Below, piece after piece: positions 50,308 through 61,703 of a stretch of 64,000 nt of DNA (the stretch's first letter is position 1; every line of letters starts with the position of its first letter). The stretch is from Gammaproteobacteria bacterium (GTDB lineage Bacteria; Pseudomonadota; Gammaproteobacteria; Steroidobacterales; Steroidobacteraceae), in the NCBI GenBank assembly GCA_005878835.1, contig VBMV01000048.1, positions 4,427 through 68,426 of the forward strand. Reading direction: 5' to 3'. Below the pieces are notes generated by a model. It saw only the letters and a list, made by a program, of their open reading frames with translations. It did not search any database and was not told where the DNA came from. The position numbers and the translations under genes were made by a program.

Positions 50308-51324
50308 GTGGCCTTCAACAAGTGCCGTTACTTCCTGCTCGCCGCGCTCGCCTGCGCTCCGGCGGGCGCCCAGCCGGACGAGGCGGTCGCGGGTGGCTTC
50401 GACCTGCAGCGTCCCGAAATCATCGAATTCGTCAACGACGTGGTGAGCCGCGACGGCCTCAACCGCAAGGACGTGCGCGCCGTGCTGAAGGAAGCGCAGC
50501 CGCAGCCGAGGATCATCGAGACCATGAACCGCCCCATCGAGAAGGTGGCGCCCTGGTGGGAATATCGCGACCGTTTCCTCACCCGCGATCGCATCGGCGA
50601 CGGGGTGCGCTTCTGGCTCGATCACAAGAACGCGCTCGAGCAGGTCTCCGCCGAGTACCAGGTGCCGTGTGAATACCTGGTGGCAATCCTCGGCGTCGAG
50701 ACGCACTACGGGCGCAATACCGGCCCCTACCGCGCACTGGACGCACTCGCAACGCTGGCGTTCGACTATCCGCCGCGTCAGAAGTTCTTCCGTGGCGAGC
50801 TCGAGGAATTCCTGCTGCTGGCGAAGGAAAACAAGCTCGACCCGCGCACCGTCCCCGGCTCCTACGCCGGCGCCCTCGGCGTGCCACAGTTCATGCCCTC
50901 ACAATATCGGCGCTATGCGGTGGCTGCCAGCTCCGACCGGCCGCGCGACCTGTGGGGTGACTGGGACGAGATCTTCGCGAGCGTGGCGAATTATCTGCGC
51001 GAGCACGGCTGGGTGGCTGGCGGGCCGGTGCTGGCGGAGACCCGGCTCGAGCCCGACCCGAGTTTCCAGATCGAGCCGCACAATCTGGAGCTCAACGAGA
51101 CCGTCGAGAGCCTCGCCGCGCACGGCGTGAAGGTCGAGATGAGCGTACCGGCCGACACTCCGGTGGTGCTGATCTCGGCCGAGCAGCGCGATGGCCCGGC
51201 CTACCGGGTCGGATTCCATAATTTCTACGTGCTCACGCGCTACAACGCCAGCGCGCGCTACGCCATGGCGGTGCACGAGCTGGCCCAGGCGGTCGCGCAG
51301 CGCGTGCACGACGCCGCGCCGTGA
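50308..51324 (+). CDS. mltB: Lytic murein transglycosylase B
   Basis: 338 aa from GTG 50308, short signal peptide (M-A-F-N-K-C-R-Y-F-L-L-A-A-L-A). Catalytic Glu131 in G-V-E-T-H-Y-G-R-N-T-G, then L-A-T-L-A-F-D-Y-P-P-R and G-A-L-G-V-P-Q-F-M-P-S. No convincing lipobox, so possibly a soluble periplasmic form. Cuts glycan strands giving anhydro-muropeptides. Confidence 0.95.
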   Translation: MAFNKCRYFLLAALACAPAGAQPDEAVAGGFDLQRPEIIEFVNDVVSRDGLNRKDVRAVLKEAQPQPRIIETMNRPIEKVAPWWEYRDRFLTRDRIGDGVRFWLDHKNALEQVSAEYQVPCEYLVAILGVETHYGRNTGPYRALDALATLAFDYPPRQKFFRGELEEFLLLAKENKLDPRTVPGSYAGALGVPQFMPSQYRRYAVAASSDRPRDLWGDWDEIFASVANYLREHGWVAGGPVLAETRLEPDPSFQIEPHNLELNETVESLAAHGVKVEMSVPADTPVVLISAEQRDGPAYRVGFHNFYVLTRYNASARYAMAVHELAQAVAQRVHDAAP

Positions 51325-52157
51325 GCGCCGCACAGCGCCTCCCGGCGCCGCTCGCGGCGGCGAGCGCCGCCGCACTGTGCATTCTGCTGACGGGGTGCGC
51401 GATCAGCGCGCGCCGCGCGCCGCAGCCTGCGCAGCGCCTGCCCCCGCCGGCGGCCGTGCCGCCGCCGCCGGTGGGCGTCGAATCGATCCCCGATGCCGTG
51501 CCGCGCCTGGAGCCGCGCAGCGCCCACGGCAATCCGCCGTTCTACGACGTGTTGGGCCGGCGCTACTTCGTGCTCGCCGCCGCCGACGGCTACCTGGAAC
51601 GCGGCGTGGCCTCCTGGTACGGCCCGACCTTCCACGGGGGCAACACCTCGAGCGGCGAGCCCTACGACATGTACGGCATGAGCGCGGCTCACAGGACCCT
51701 GCCGCTGCCGACCTATGCGCGCGTCACCAATCTGCGCAACGGCAGAAGCGTCGTGGTGCGCATCAACGACCGCGGCCCGTTCGTCGCCAACCGCCTCATC
51801 GATCTGTCCTACACGGCGGCCGCAAAGCTCGACATGATCCGCGAAGGGACCACACTCGTGGAGGTGCGGGCGCTGACGCCGGGCGCGCCCGATGAGCTGA
51901 CGCGCAGCGCGCAGTCACCGCCACCCTCACTGTATGTGCAGGCGGGCGCGTTCGCCGATGCACACAACGCGCAGCACCTGCTCGAGCGGCTGCACGCCGC
52001 GGGACTGGCCAGCGCCTTCATCCTCTCGCCCCTGGAAGGCAGATCACGCCTGTACCGCGTGCGACTCGGGCCCGTGAGCGGCGTCGCGGAATTCGACTCA
52101 CTCGCCGCGCGCCTCGCAGCGCTCGGCATCCGCGACGCCCGACTGGCCCTCGACTGA
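51321..52157 (+). CDS. rlpA: Septal/peptidoglycan lytic lipoprotein RlpA
   Basis: 278 aa from GTG 51321, overlapping the mltB stop. Lipobox L-L-T-G-C (Cys26), proline-rich linker, double-psi barrel domain (G-V-A-S-W-Y-G-P, T-Y-A-R-V-T-N-L-R-N-G, I-N-D-R-G-P-F) and a C-terminal SPOR domain (Y-V-Q-A-G-A-F, Y-R-V-R-L-G-P). Cuts glycan lacking stem peptides in Pseudomonas. Confidence 0.95.
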   Translation: MSAAQRLPAPLAAASAAALCILLTGCAISARRAPQPAQRLPPPAAVPPPPVGVESIPDAVPRLEPRSAHGNPPFYDVLGRRYFVLAAADGYLERGVASWYGPTFHGGNTSSGEPYDMYGMSAAHRTLPLPTYARVTNLRNGRSVVVRINDRGPFVANRLIDLSYTAAAKLDMIREGTTLVEVRALTPGAPDELTRSAQSPPPSLYVQAGAFADAHNAQHLLERLHAAGLASAFILSPLEGRSRLYRVRLGPVSGVAEFDSLAARLAALGIRDARLALD

Positions 52158-52232
52158 AGCGCGCGCGCCGCCCTGGCGCGCCGCACGCCAGCGGCGCTTG
52201 AGCGCGTCGCGCTTGGGTTAAGATCCGCACCC

Positions 52233-53387
52233 GTGGTCCGCTCATCGTTCACCGTCCTCGCCTGGGTCGCGCTGGCGCTCGCCGCCGCGACGCCGCCGGC
52301 GCAGGCCGCGGCCCCGATACCCGCACCGCCCGAGGTCAACGCGCGCTCCTATCTGCTGGTCGATCACTTCAGCGGCCGCGTGCTGGCCGAGAGGCACGCC
52401 GACGAGCGCGCCGAGCCTGCGAGCCTCACCAAGCTGATGACGGCGTACGTGGTCTTCAAGGCGCTCGCGGAAGGCCGGCTGAAACTCACCGACATGGTCA
52501 CCATCAGCGAGCACGCCTGGCGCACGGGGGGCTCGCGCAGTTTCGTGCAGGTCGGCACGCAGATCCCGGCCGACATTCTCGTCAAGGGCATGATCGTGCA
52601 GTCCGGGAACGACGCCAGCATCGCGCTCGCCGAGAAGGTCGGCGGCACCGAGGCCGCCTTCGCGCAGATGATGAACGAGTACGCCCGGCGCCTCGGCATG
52701 CGATCGAGCCACTTCGAGAACGCCGACGGCCTACCCTCCCCCAATCACTACACCACGGCGCGCGACACGGTGACGCTCGCCGATGCGCTCATCCGCGAGT
52801 TTCCGCAGTTCTATCCGCTGTTCAGCCTGCGCGAATTCATGTGGAACAACATCCGCCAGGACAACCGCAACGGCCTGCTCGGCAAGGATCCGTCGGTCGA
52901 CGGGCTCAAGACCGGGCACACCGACAGCGCCGGCTTCTGCCTCGCGACCTCCGCCAACCGCAACGGCATGCGGCTGGTGTCGGTGGTTCTGGGTGCCCCG
53001 AGCGTCAGGGCGCGCGAGGACGCCAGCGCCGCCCTGCTGAACTACGGCTACACCTTTTACGAGACCGTGCGCGTCAAGGCGGCGCGCGAGACGGTGCTGA
53101 AGCCGCGCGTCTACAAGTCGGCGAGCGAGTTCGCCGCGGTCGGCGTGCCGTACGATGTCTACGCGACCGTCGGCCGCGGGCAGGGCGCGGGGCTGCGCAC
53201 CAGTGCGCGCTTGAGCGGCGAGCCGCTGATTGCACCGCTCACCGCCGGCAAGCCCGTGGGCGAGCTGACCGTGGCGGACGCCACGGGCGAGGTGATCGCG
53301 CGCGCACCGCTCACCGCCTTGGCGCCGGTACCAGCGGGCGGGCTGTGGACGCGCGCGCTGGACAGCGTGGCATTGTGGTTCCATTGA
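52233..53387 (+). CDS. dacA: D-alanyl-D-alanine carboxypeptidase (PBP5/6 type)
   Basis: 384 aa from GTG 52233 with signal peptide. Ser64-L-T-K67, S124-G-N and K226-T-G triads intact, then the C-terminal PBP5 beta domain and an amphipathic end (D-S-V-A-L-W-F-H). Removes the terminal D-Ala of murein stems. Thirteen nt before dat. Confidence 0.96.
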   Translation: MVRSSFTVLAWVALALAAATPPAQAAAPIPAPPEVNARSYLLVDHFSGRVLAERHADERAEPASLTKLMTAYVVFKALAEGRLKLTDMVTISEHAWRTGGSRSFVQVGTQIPADILVKGMIVQSGNDASIALAEKVGGTEAAFAQMMNEYARRLGMRSSHFENADGLPSPNHYTTARDTVTLADALIREFPQFYPLFSLREFMWNNIRQDNRNGLLGKDPSVDGLKTGHTDSAGFCLATSANRNGMRLVSVVLGAPSVRAREDASAALLNYGYTFYETVRVKAARETVLKPRVYKSASEFAAVGVPYDVYATVGRGQGAGLRTSARLSGEPLIAPLTAGKPVGELTVADATGEVIARAPLTALAPVPAGGLWTRALDSVALWFH

Positions 53388-53400
53388 GCCCTTAGAGCGC

Positions 53401-54273
53401 ATGGCCGAGCCCCTGCCCCTGTGCTACCTGAACGGCGCATACCTGCCGCTCACCGAGGCGCGTATCTCCCCGCTCGATCGCGGCTTCCTGTACGCGGACG
53501 CCGTCTACGAGCTCATGCCGGTATACGGCGGGCGAGCGTTCCGCTTCGCCGCCCACGCCGAGCGCCTCACGCGCAGCCTCGCCGGCATCGGCATGGCGGA
53601 TCCGCACACGCGCGAGGAGTGGCGCGCGATCCTCGGCACGCTGATCGAGCGCAACGGTGGCGGCGACTGTTACGTGTACTGGCAGGTGACCCGCGGCGCA
53701 CAGCACGGCCGCTCCCACGCGCCGCTGCCGCAGATCCCGCGCACCGTATTCGCGTTCTGCGCGCCCCTGCCGGTGAACGGCCCCGAGATCCTCGAGCGCG
53801 GCGTCGCGTGCGTGACCGCCGACGACAGCCGCTGGGCGCGTTGCGACATCAAATCGACCGCCCTGCTGGCGAACGTGCTGCTGCGCCAGCTGTCGGTGGA
53901 CGCGGGAGCGTCCGAGACCATCCTGCTGCGCGACGGCGAGCTCACCGAAGCCTCCGCCTCCGCCGTGCACGTGGTGCTCGGCGGCGAGCTGCTGATGCCG
54001 CCGCACTCGCGCCGCATTCTGCCGGGCACCACGCGCGGGGTGGTGGAGGAGCTGGCGGCGCGCGCCGCCCTGCACAGCCGCGTCCTGCCGATCAGCGAGG
54101 CGCAGCTGCGCTGCGCCGATGAGGTGTGGATCTCGGCCGCCACGCGCGAGGTGCAGCCGGTGACCGCTCTCGACGGTCACCCCGTCGGCAGCGGCAGGCC
54201 CGGCCCGCTGTGGCGGCGCGTATACCAGGTACTGCAGGACTACAAGCGCGAGCTCGCCGGCACCCCGTGGTGA
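53401..54273 (+). CDS. dat: D-amino-acid aminotransferase, class IV PLP enzyme
   Basis: 290 aa. PLP-binding Lys151 in C-D-I-K-S-T-A-L-L-A-N; other family parts are R-G-F-L-Y-A-D-A-V-Y-E and E-A-S-A-S-A-V-H-V-V. Interconverts D-alanine and D-glutamate with keto acids, supplying murein precursors. After it, relatives carry ybeD and lipB; here the sulfate cassette begins instead. Confidence 0.88.
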   Translation: MAEPLPLCYLNGAYLPLTEARISPLDRGFLYADAVYELMPVYGGRAFRFAAHAERLTRSLAGIGMADPHTREEWRAILGTLIERNGGGDCYVYWQVTRGAQHGRSHAPLPQIPRTVFAFCAPLPVNGPEILERGVACVTADDSRWARCDIKSTALLANVLLRQLSVDAGASETILLRDGELTEASASAVHVVLGGELLMPPHSRRILPGTTRGVVEELAARAALHSRVLPISEAQLRCADEVWISAATREVQPVTALDGHPVGSGRPGPLWRRVYQVLQDYKRELAGTPW

Positions 54274-54305
54274 GGGGCCGCCGAGGCCGCCGTAACACGC
54301 CGCGC

Positions 54306-54345
54306 CTGTAACCTGTTTGTCACCCGCCCGTTACCGGGTGGACAC
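54306..54345 (+). promoter_or_regulatory. Four direct repeats, 11-bp spacing: likely PhoB/OmpR-type operator of cysA operon
   Basis: The 7-mers CTGTAAC (54306), TTGTCAC (54317), CCGTTAC (54328) and TGGACAC (54339) all end in AC and start exactly 11 bp apart, one per helical turn, with 4-bp spacers. This is the geometry of PhoB boxes (7-bp units, 4-bp spacer). They lie 37-76 nt before the cysA ATG. The response regulator encoded in the same operon is the natural candidate to bind here. Confidence 0.6.
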
Positions 54346-54381
54346 TGACGATCCGGTCACGCCCCCGGTAGCATCGCCGGA

Positions 54382-56132
<1,751 letters not shown>

Positions 56133-56136
<4 letters not shown>

Positions 56137-56969
56137 GCTTCCGCCAGCCCAGCGTGCTGCCCGGGTTCGGCCTGACTTTCGGCTTCACCACGTTCTTCCT
56201 CAGCGCCATCGTGCTGCTGCCACTTGCCGCGCTGGCGCTGGCCGCCGCCTCCCTGCACTGGAGCGACTTCGTGCACGTGGTCTTGAGTCCGCGGGCGCTC
56301 GGCTCCTACCGCCTGTCCTTCGGCGCCTCGTTCCTCGCCGCGGCGATCAATCTGGTGTTCGGCCTCATCATCGCCTGGACGCTGGTGCGCTACGAATTCC
56401 CGGGCAGAGGGCTCATCGACGCGCTCATCGACATGCCCTTCGCGCTGCCCACGGCGGTCTCAGGTATCGCGCTCACCACGGTGTTTGCGCACAACGGCTG
56501 GATCGGGCGCTACCTGGAGCCCTGGGGCGTGAAAGTCGCGTACACCTGGGTGGGCGTGACCCTCGCGCTGACCCTGATCAGCATGCCGTTCGCGGTGCGC
56601 GCCGTGCAGCCGGCGCTGCTGGAGGTGCAGCGTGATCTGGAGGAGGCGGCGGAGACCCTGGGTGCGGGCCGTATCTACGTCTTCCGCCGCATCATCCTGC
56701 CGGCGGTGCTGCCCGCGCTCCTGACCGGCTTCACGCTGGCGTTCGCGCGCGCCCTCGGGGAGTACGGCTCGGTCATTTTCATCGCCGGCAACCTGCCGAT
56801 GAAGACCGAGATCACCCCGCTCCTCATCGTCATCCATCTCGAGGAGTTCGACTACCACGGCGCCGCGGCCCTGGGGGTGGTGATGCTCGGCATCTCCTTC
56901 GTCGTGCTGCTCGCCATCAACCTGCTGCAGGCGTGGGGGCGCCGCCGGCACGTCAGGGCGGCTCACTGA
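56133..56969 (+). CDS. cysT: Sulfate ABC transporter permease CysT
   Basis: 278 aa from ATG 56133, overlapping the cysA stop (ATGA). Six helices and the EAA loop (E-A-A-E-T-L-G-A-G-R-I-Y-V-F-R-R-I-I-L-P) that docks CysA. Typical D-M-P-F-A-L-P-T-A-V-S-G-I-A-L and F-A-R-A-L-G-E-Y-G-S-V-I-F-I-A-G-N. Confidence 0.95.
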
Positions 56970-57835
56970 TGGGCGCAGCGCTCCCCTCCGCCCTCGCCGG
57001 CGACGCCACGCGACCCGGGCAGCACACCTGGCTGCACTCCCTGGTGCGCTGGCTGTTCATCGCGGTGTCCCTCACGTTCCTGGCGGCGGTGCTGCTCGCG
57101 CCGCTCGCGACCGTGTTCGTCATGGCGCTCGAGCGGGGGCTGCAGGCCTACCTGCACAGCTTCGCCGACCCGGATACCGCAGCGGCCGTGCGCCTGACGC
57201 TCACCACGGCGCTGGTGGTGGTGCCGATCAACACCCTGTTCGGACTCGCCGCCGCCTGGGCCATCGCCAAGTTCGAGTTCCGCGGCAAGAGCATCCTCAT
57301 CACGCTGATCGACCTGCCGCTGGCGATCTCGCCGGTGATCTCCGGCATGATCTTCGTGCTGCTGTTCGGCCTGCACGGCTGGTTCGGCGTGTGGCTGCGC
57401 GAGCACGACCTCAGCATCATCTTCGCGCTGCCGGGCATCATGCTGGCCACCATGTTCGTGACCTTCCCGTACGTGGCGCGCGAGCTGATCCCGCTCATGC
57501 AGCAGCTGGGTAACGACGAGGAAGAAGCCGCCATCACGCTCGGGGCGGGTGGCTGGATGACCTTCTTTCACGTGACGCTGCCGAAGATACGCTGGGGCCT
57601 GCTGTACGGTATGGTGCTGTGCAACGCGCGCGCCATGGGCGAGTTCGGCGCGGTGTCGGTGGTGTCCGGACACATCCGCGGCCTGACCAACACCATGCCG
57701 CTGCACATCGAGATCCTCTACAACGAATATAACTTCGTCGGCGCGTTCGCCGTCGCCTCGCTCCTCACCCTGCTCGCGGCCCTGACGCTCGTGGTCAAGA
57801 CCCTGGTCGAGCGCACCGGTTACCGGCGCCGCTGA
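56969..57835 (+). CDS. cysW: Sulfate ABC transporter permease CysW
   Basis: 288 aa from ATG 56969 (TGATG overlap with cysT). Six helices; EAA loop E-E-A-A-I-T-L-G-A-G-G-W-M-T-F-F; sulfate-family block A-R-A-M-G-E-F-G-A-V-S-V-V-S-G-H-I-R-G and the H-I-E-I-L-Y-N-E-Y tail. Five nt before the histidine kinase gene. Confidence 0.96.
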   Translation: MGAALPSALAGDATRPGQHTWLHSLVRWLFIAVSLTFLAAVLLAPLATVFVMALERGLQAYLHSFADPDTAAAVRLTLTTALVVVPINTLFGLAAAWAIAKFEFRGKSILITLIDLPLAISPVISGMIFVLLFGLHGWFGVWLREHDLSIIFALPGIMLATMFVTFPYVARELIPLMQQLGNDEEEAAITLGAGGWMTFFHVTLPKIRWGLLYGMVLCNARAMGEFGAVSVVSGHIRGLTNTMPLHIEILYNEYNFVGAFAVASLLTLLAALTLVVKTLVERTGYRRR

Positions 57836-57840
57836 CGCCC

Positions 57841-59943
57841 ATGCGCGCGCGCCTGGCACACCTGTGGAGCTCGCTGTGGCCGGACCCGGCCACGACCAGC
57901 CTCGGCTGGTGGCTGGTGGCGATCCATCTGGGCCTGGTGCTGCTGGTGGGCGGCGGCATTTCCTGGTACGCGAGCGGCATGCTGCGCGACCTGGCGGACG
58001 AGCAGGGCAAGGCGCGCGTGCAGCTCGCGGCCACGACCGCGCGCGAAGACCTGCGGCGCATGGGCGAGGACGCGCTCGCCACCGCGCGCGCGCTCGCCGA
58101 GCGACCGACGCTGCAGCGCCTGACGGCCGAAGGACAGAGCGACGCGCTGCCGCCGTTCCTGCATCGCGCGTGCGAGGCGGGTGGCGTGGATGGCTGCGCG
58201 GTGCTCTCCGGCGAGAGCGCGCTCGCCGTCTCGGGCCCGGCGCTCGACTGGCAGCAGATACTCACCGCGAGCGCCGAGCAGAGCGCGACTTTCATGGCGC
58301 TGTCCGCGACCGAGCGCGTGCCGCTGCTCGGCGCCCGCGCCGCGCTCGGTCAGGCGGGCATGCACGTGTACGTGGTGCGGCGCCTGGACAGCAAGCTGGC
58401 GCGGGCGCTCAGCGGCCAGGTGGGGGCGGAGATCAGGCTCATCGACTACCGCGCCTACACCAGCGGCCCGGTGACCACGTTCACGCCGCTGTACGCCGCG
58501 GCGCTCGCCGACGGACACTCCGCGGTGCAGCGCATCGACGCGCAGGACGTGTATGCCTGCGCCGTGCCGGTGTTCGCCTCCAGCGGCGAGGCGATCGCGC
58601 TCATCGAGGCGCTGCTGCCGACCAGCGCGGTCGACGCGCCCACCCGTCACCTGGTGCACAAGCTCCTGGTGACCGCGCTGATCCTGGGCCTGCTCGCGGT
58701 GTTCGCCGGTTTGATCCTGGGCGAGCTGGTCGCCGGCCCGGTGCGCGCGCTGACCGCCGCGGCCACCCGTCTCGGCGCGGGGGACTTCTCCGCCTCGATT
58801 CCGCCGGGCGGGGCTGCGGAGGTCGGCGCCCTGGCGCGCACCATGGAAACCATGCGGCGCAACCTCATCGATCTCACCACGACGCTGCGGCGGCGCGAAG
58901 CCGAGGCCCAGGCGGTGCTCAGCGGCATCGTCGAAGGGGTGTACGCGGTCGACAGGAACCGGATCATCCGTTACCTCAATCCGCAGGCAGCGCGACTGCT
59001 GGGTGTTACGCCAAGCCAAGCGGTGGGCCGTTTCTGCGGCGACGTCCTGCAGCCGCGTAACGAGGACGGCCGGCGTCCCTGCGATTTCCGCTGCCCGATC
59101 CTGCAGGCGCGCACTGCCGGCAGTGCCAAGGCCGTCGAGCGCCTCGGTGTGGAGCCGGGCGAGCCGCGCACCGCGGTGATCACCAGCTCCGCCCAGGTGG
59201 AGGACCTGCAGGTACAGGTGATCCGCGACGAAACCGAGCTCGAGGCGGTTCGCCGGGCGCGCGACTCGGTGCTCGCCAACATCTCGCACGAGTTCCGCAC
59301 ACCGCTCGCCGCACAGCTGGCGTCGATCGAGCTGCTGCTCGCGGGTCTGGAGCGGCTGCCGGCGGCGCAGCAGAAGGAGCTGGTGAGCTCGCTGGAGCGT
59401 GGCACGCTGCGTCTGACACAGCTCATCGACAACCTGCTCGAGAGCGTACGCATCGAGTCGGGACAGCTCGGCATCCGCCAGCAGAGCGTGGCGCTCGCCG
59501 AGGTGGTGGAGGAGGCGCGCGCCCTGGTGCGCCCGCTCCTGGCGCAGCGGCGCCAGACCCTCGCGGTCAGCCTGCCCGAGGATCTGCCGCTGGTGGCCGG
59601 CGACAAGCCGCGTCTCACCCAGGTGTTCGTCAACCTGCTCGCCAACGCCAACAAATTCGCGCCCGAGGACAGCACCGTGCGCATCGGCGCCGAGGCGCGA
59701 GCGGGTCAGGTGCTCGCCTGGGTGGAGGATGAAGGTCCGGGACCGGCGGCGAGCGACGGCGAGGCGCTGTTCGCGCGCTTTCGGCGCGGCGGCGGCGCGG
59801 AACCGGAGGCGGCGGGGCTCGGACTCGGTCTGTGGCTCGTGAAGTCGATCATCGACCGGCATTCGGGCAGCGTCGCCTTCGAGCGCACCGCCGCCGGCCG
59901 CACTCGCTTCACCCTGACCCTGCCGGCGGAGAAGGGCGCATGA
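57841..59943 (+). CDS. Membrane sensor histidine kinase with HAMP and PAS domains
   Basis: 700 aa. First helix about 22-45 (W-W-L-V-A-I-H-L-G-L-V-L-L-V-G-G), periplasmic sensor about 46-275 (double-Cache-like), second helix about 278-300, HAMP (A-G-P-V-R-A-L-T-A-A-A), PAS (Y-A-V-D-R-N-R-I-I-R-Y-L-N-P-Q-A) containing Cys399, Cys414 and Cys418, HisKA with His483 in I-S-H-E-F-R-T-P, and HATPase (L-L-A-N-A-N-K-F-A-P, G-L-G-L-G-L-W-L). Overlaps the regulator gene by 4 nt and sits in the cysATW operon, so it probably senses sulfate, sulfur status or transport. Confidence 0.93.
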   Translation: MRARLAHLWSSLWPDPATTSLGWWLVAIHLGLVLLVGGGISWYASGMLRDLADEQGKARVQLAATTAREDLRRMGEDALATARALAERPTLQRLTAEGQSDALPPFLHRACEAGGVDGCAVLSGESALAVSGPALDWQQILTASAEQSATFMALSATERVPLLGARAALGQAGMHVYVVRRLDSKLARALSGQVGAEIRLIDYRAYTSGPVTTFTPLYAAALADGHSAVQRIDAQDVYACAVPVFASSGEAIALIEALLPTSAVDAPTRHLVHKLLVTALILGLLAVFAGLILGELVAGPVRALTAAATRLGAGDFSASIPPGGAAEVGALARTMETMRRNLIDLTTTLRRREAEAQAVLSGIVEGVYAVDRNRIIRYLNPQAARLLGVTPSQAVGRFCGDVLQPRNEDGRRPCDFRCPILQARTAGSAKAVERLGVEPGEPRTAVITSSAQVEDLQVQVIRDETELEAVRRARDSVLANISHEFRTPLAAQLASIELLLAGLERLPAAQQKELVSSLERGTLRLTQLIDNLLESVRIESGQLGIRQQSVALAEVVEEARALVRPLLAQRRQTLAVSLPEDLPLVAGDKPRLTQVFVNLLANANKFAPEDSTVRIGAEARAGQVLAWVEDEGPGPAASDGEALFARFRRGGGAEPEAAGLGLGLWLVKSIIDRHSGSVAFERTAAGRTRFTLTLPAEKGA

Positions 59944-60611
59944 AAGTCCTGGTGGCGGACGATGACGGGGATCTGCGCGATCTCATTGGCTTCACCCTGA
60001 CGCAATCGGGTTATCTCGTCCTCAAGGCGGGCGACGGACCCTCCGCCGTGCGTCGCTTCGAGGAGGAGTCCCCGGACCTGGTGGTGCTCGACATCAACAT
60101 GCCGGGCCTGTCCGGTTTTCAGGTCTGCGAGGCGATCCGCAAGCGCTCGCGCATCCCGGTGATGATGCTGACCGTGCGCGGCGAGGAGGAGGATCTGGTG
60201 CGCGCGCTGGAGCTCGGCGCCGATGACTACCTCACCAAGCCGTTCAGCCCGCGCACGCTGCTCGCGCGCGTCAAGGCGCTGCTGCGCCGGGCGGGAATGG
60301 AAAATACCGCCCCGCTGGCCGCCGGACGCGTGGCCCTCGATCTGCAGGAGCACACCGTGAGCATCGGCCGCGCCGAGCCGGTGCGCCTCACGAAGCTCGA
60401 GCTGCGGCTGCTGCAGATGCTGCTCGCCAATGCCGGCCACACGGTGAGCTCCGATCGGCTGCTGGCGCAGGTGTGGGGGCATCGCAGCGGCGGTGACCGG
60501 CAGCTCCTCAAGCAGCTGGTGCACCGGCTGCGGCAGAAGATCGAGGCCGATCCGGCGGCGCCCGCGCTGCTGCGCACCGCCGCGGCCGGCTACAAGCTGC
60601 TGGTCGAGTGA
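59940..60611 (+). CDS. OmpR/PhoB-type response regulator
   Basis: 223 aa from ATG 59940 (ATGA overlap with the kinase). Receiver with acidic D7-D8-D9, phospho-acceptor Asp51 in V-V-L-D-I-N-M-P-G and K-P-F; C-terminal winged helix ([34 protein letters not shown]). Expected to bind tandem repeats such as those before cysA. Its 3' end overlaps the convergent sulfate-binding-protein gene by 22 nt. Confidence 0.95.
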   Translation: MKVLVADDDGDLRDLIGFTLTQSGYLVLKAGDGPSAVRRFEEESPDLVVLDINMPGLSGFQVCEAIRKRSRIPVMMLTVRGEEEDLVRALELGADDYLTKPFSPRTLLARVKALLRRAGMENTAPLAAGRVALDLQEHTVSIGRAEPVRLTKLELRLLQMLLANAGHTVSSDRLLAQVWGHRSGGDRQLLKQLVHRLRQKIEADPAAPALLRTAAAGYKLLVE

Positions 60612-61651
60612 TCTGCCGAGATCTGATCGAACACGCCGTCATCGCTGAAGTGCGTGCGCTGTACCTGCGCCCAGCCGCCAAAGTCGGCGATGGTGGCGAG
60701 CTTCAGTGGCGGGAAGCGCGCCGCATGGCGTGCGGCGACCTCGGGATCGCGCGGCCGGTAGCCGTGGCGCGCGATGATCTCCTGCCCTTCCTGGCTGTAC
60801 AGGTACCTGAGGTAGGCCATCGCCACCTCGCGCGTCCCGCGCCGCAAGGCCACCTTGTCCACCACCGCCACCGGCGGCTCGGCGAGAATGCTCACCGAGG
60901 GCATGACGATCTGCAGCTGGTCCGCGCCGAGCTCGCGCACAGCGAGCAGCGCCTCGTTCTCCCAGGTCACCAGCACATCCCCGAGTCCGCGCTGCACGAA
61001 CGTGGTCGTCGAGCCGCGAGCGCCGGTGTCGAGCACCGGGACGTTCTGGTAGAGCCGGCGCACGAACTGCCGCGCGCTCGCCTCGTCGCCCCCCGGCTGC
61101 GCGCGCGCCCAGGCCCAGGCGGCCAGATAGTTCCAGCGGGCGCCGCCGGAGGTCTTTGGGTTGGGCGTGATGACCGCCACGCCGGGGCGCACGAGATCGC
61201 CCCAGTCGTGAATTGCCTTCGGGTTGCCGTTGCGGACCAGGAAGACGATGGTGGAGGTATAGGGCGAGCTGTTATCCGGCAGCAGCGTCTGCCAGTTCAG
61301 CGGCAGCAGCTTCGCGTCAGCGGCGATCGCATCGATGTCGGCTGCCAGCGCGAGCGTCACCACGTCCGCGGCGAGCCCATCGATCACCGAGCGCGCCTGC
61401 TTGCCCGAGCCCCCGTGTGACTGATCGACACGCACGTCCTGGCCGCGGTGCGCTTTCCAGTACCTGGCAAAGGCCGCGTTGAAATCCACGTACAGCTCGC
61501 GTGTGGGGTCGTAGGACACATTCAGCAGCGTCACGCGAGCCGCATGCGCAGACCCGGACCCACCCTGGCAGGACGCGAGCAGGACGGCGAGCGCGAGCAC
61601 ACACAGCGCGGCACCGAGGGCCGCGCGCCGCCACCGCAATGCTGCTGCCAT
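60590..61651 (-). CDS. sbp: Sulfate-binding lipoprotein
   Basis: 353 aa. Lipobox L-L-A-S-C (Cys28), so anchored rather than free in the periplasm. Sulfate-family sequence is clear: [51 protein letters not shown]. Delivers sulfate (or thiosulfate) to CysTWA. Convergent with the response regulator gene; same strand as lipB, 46 nt downstream. Confidence 0.95.
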   Translation of the reverse strand: MAAALRWRRAALGAALCVLALAVLLASCQGGSGSAHAARVTLLNVSYDPTRELYVDFNAAFARYWKAHRGQDVRVDQSHGGSGKQARSVIDGLAADVVTLALAADIDAIAADAKLLPLNWQTLLPDNSSPYTSTIVFLVRNGNPKAIHDWGDLVRPGVAVITPNPKTSGGARWNYLAAWAWARAQPGGDEASARQFVRRLYQNVPVLDTGARGSTTTFVQRGLGDVLVTWENEALLAVRELGADQLQIVMPSVSILAEPPVAVVDKVALRRGTREVAMAYLRYLYSQEGQEIIARHGYRPRDPEVAARHAARFPPLKLATIADFGGWAQVQRTHFSDDGVFDQISADHSTSSL

Positions 61652-61685
61652 CAGCGCATGCTAGCCGCAGCGCGCCGCGCTGTCA

Positions 61686-61703
61686 GTCGCAGGCCGGTTA
61701 CAA
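61686..61703 (-). promoter_or_regulatory. Two-copy direct repeat upstream of sbp
   Basis: On the minus strand TTGTAAC-CGGC-CTGCGAC gives two 7-mers with an 11-bp period, like the repeats before cysA (first unit matches CTGTAAC in six of seven). It lies 35-52 nt before the sbp ATG and spans the lipB stop. Confidence 0.4.

Noticed and set aside
57820-59862. 680-codon minus-strand open frame opposite the histidine kinase
   Set aside because: Composition typical of antisense frames in GC-rich DNA; the plus strand holds complete kinase motifs.
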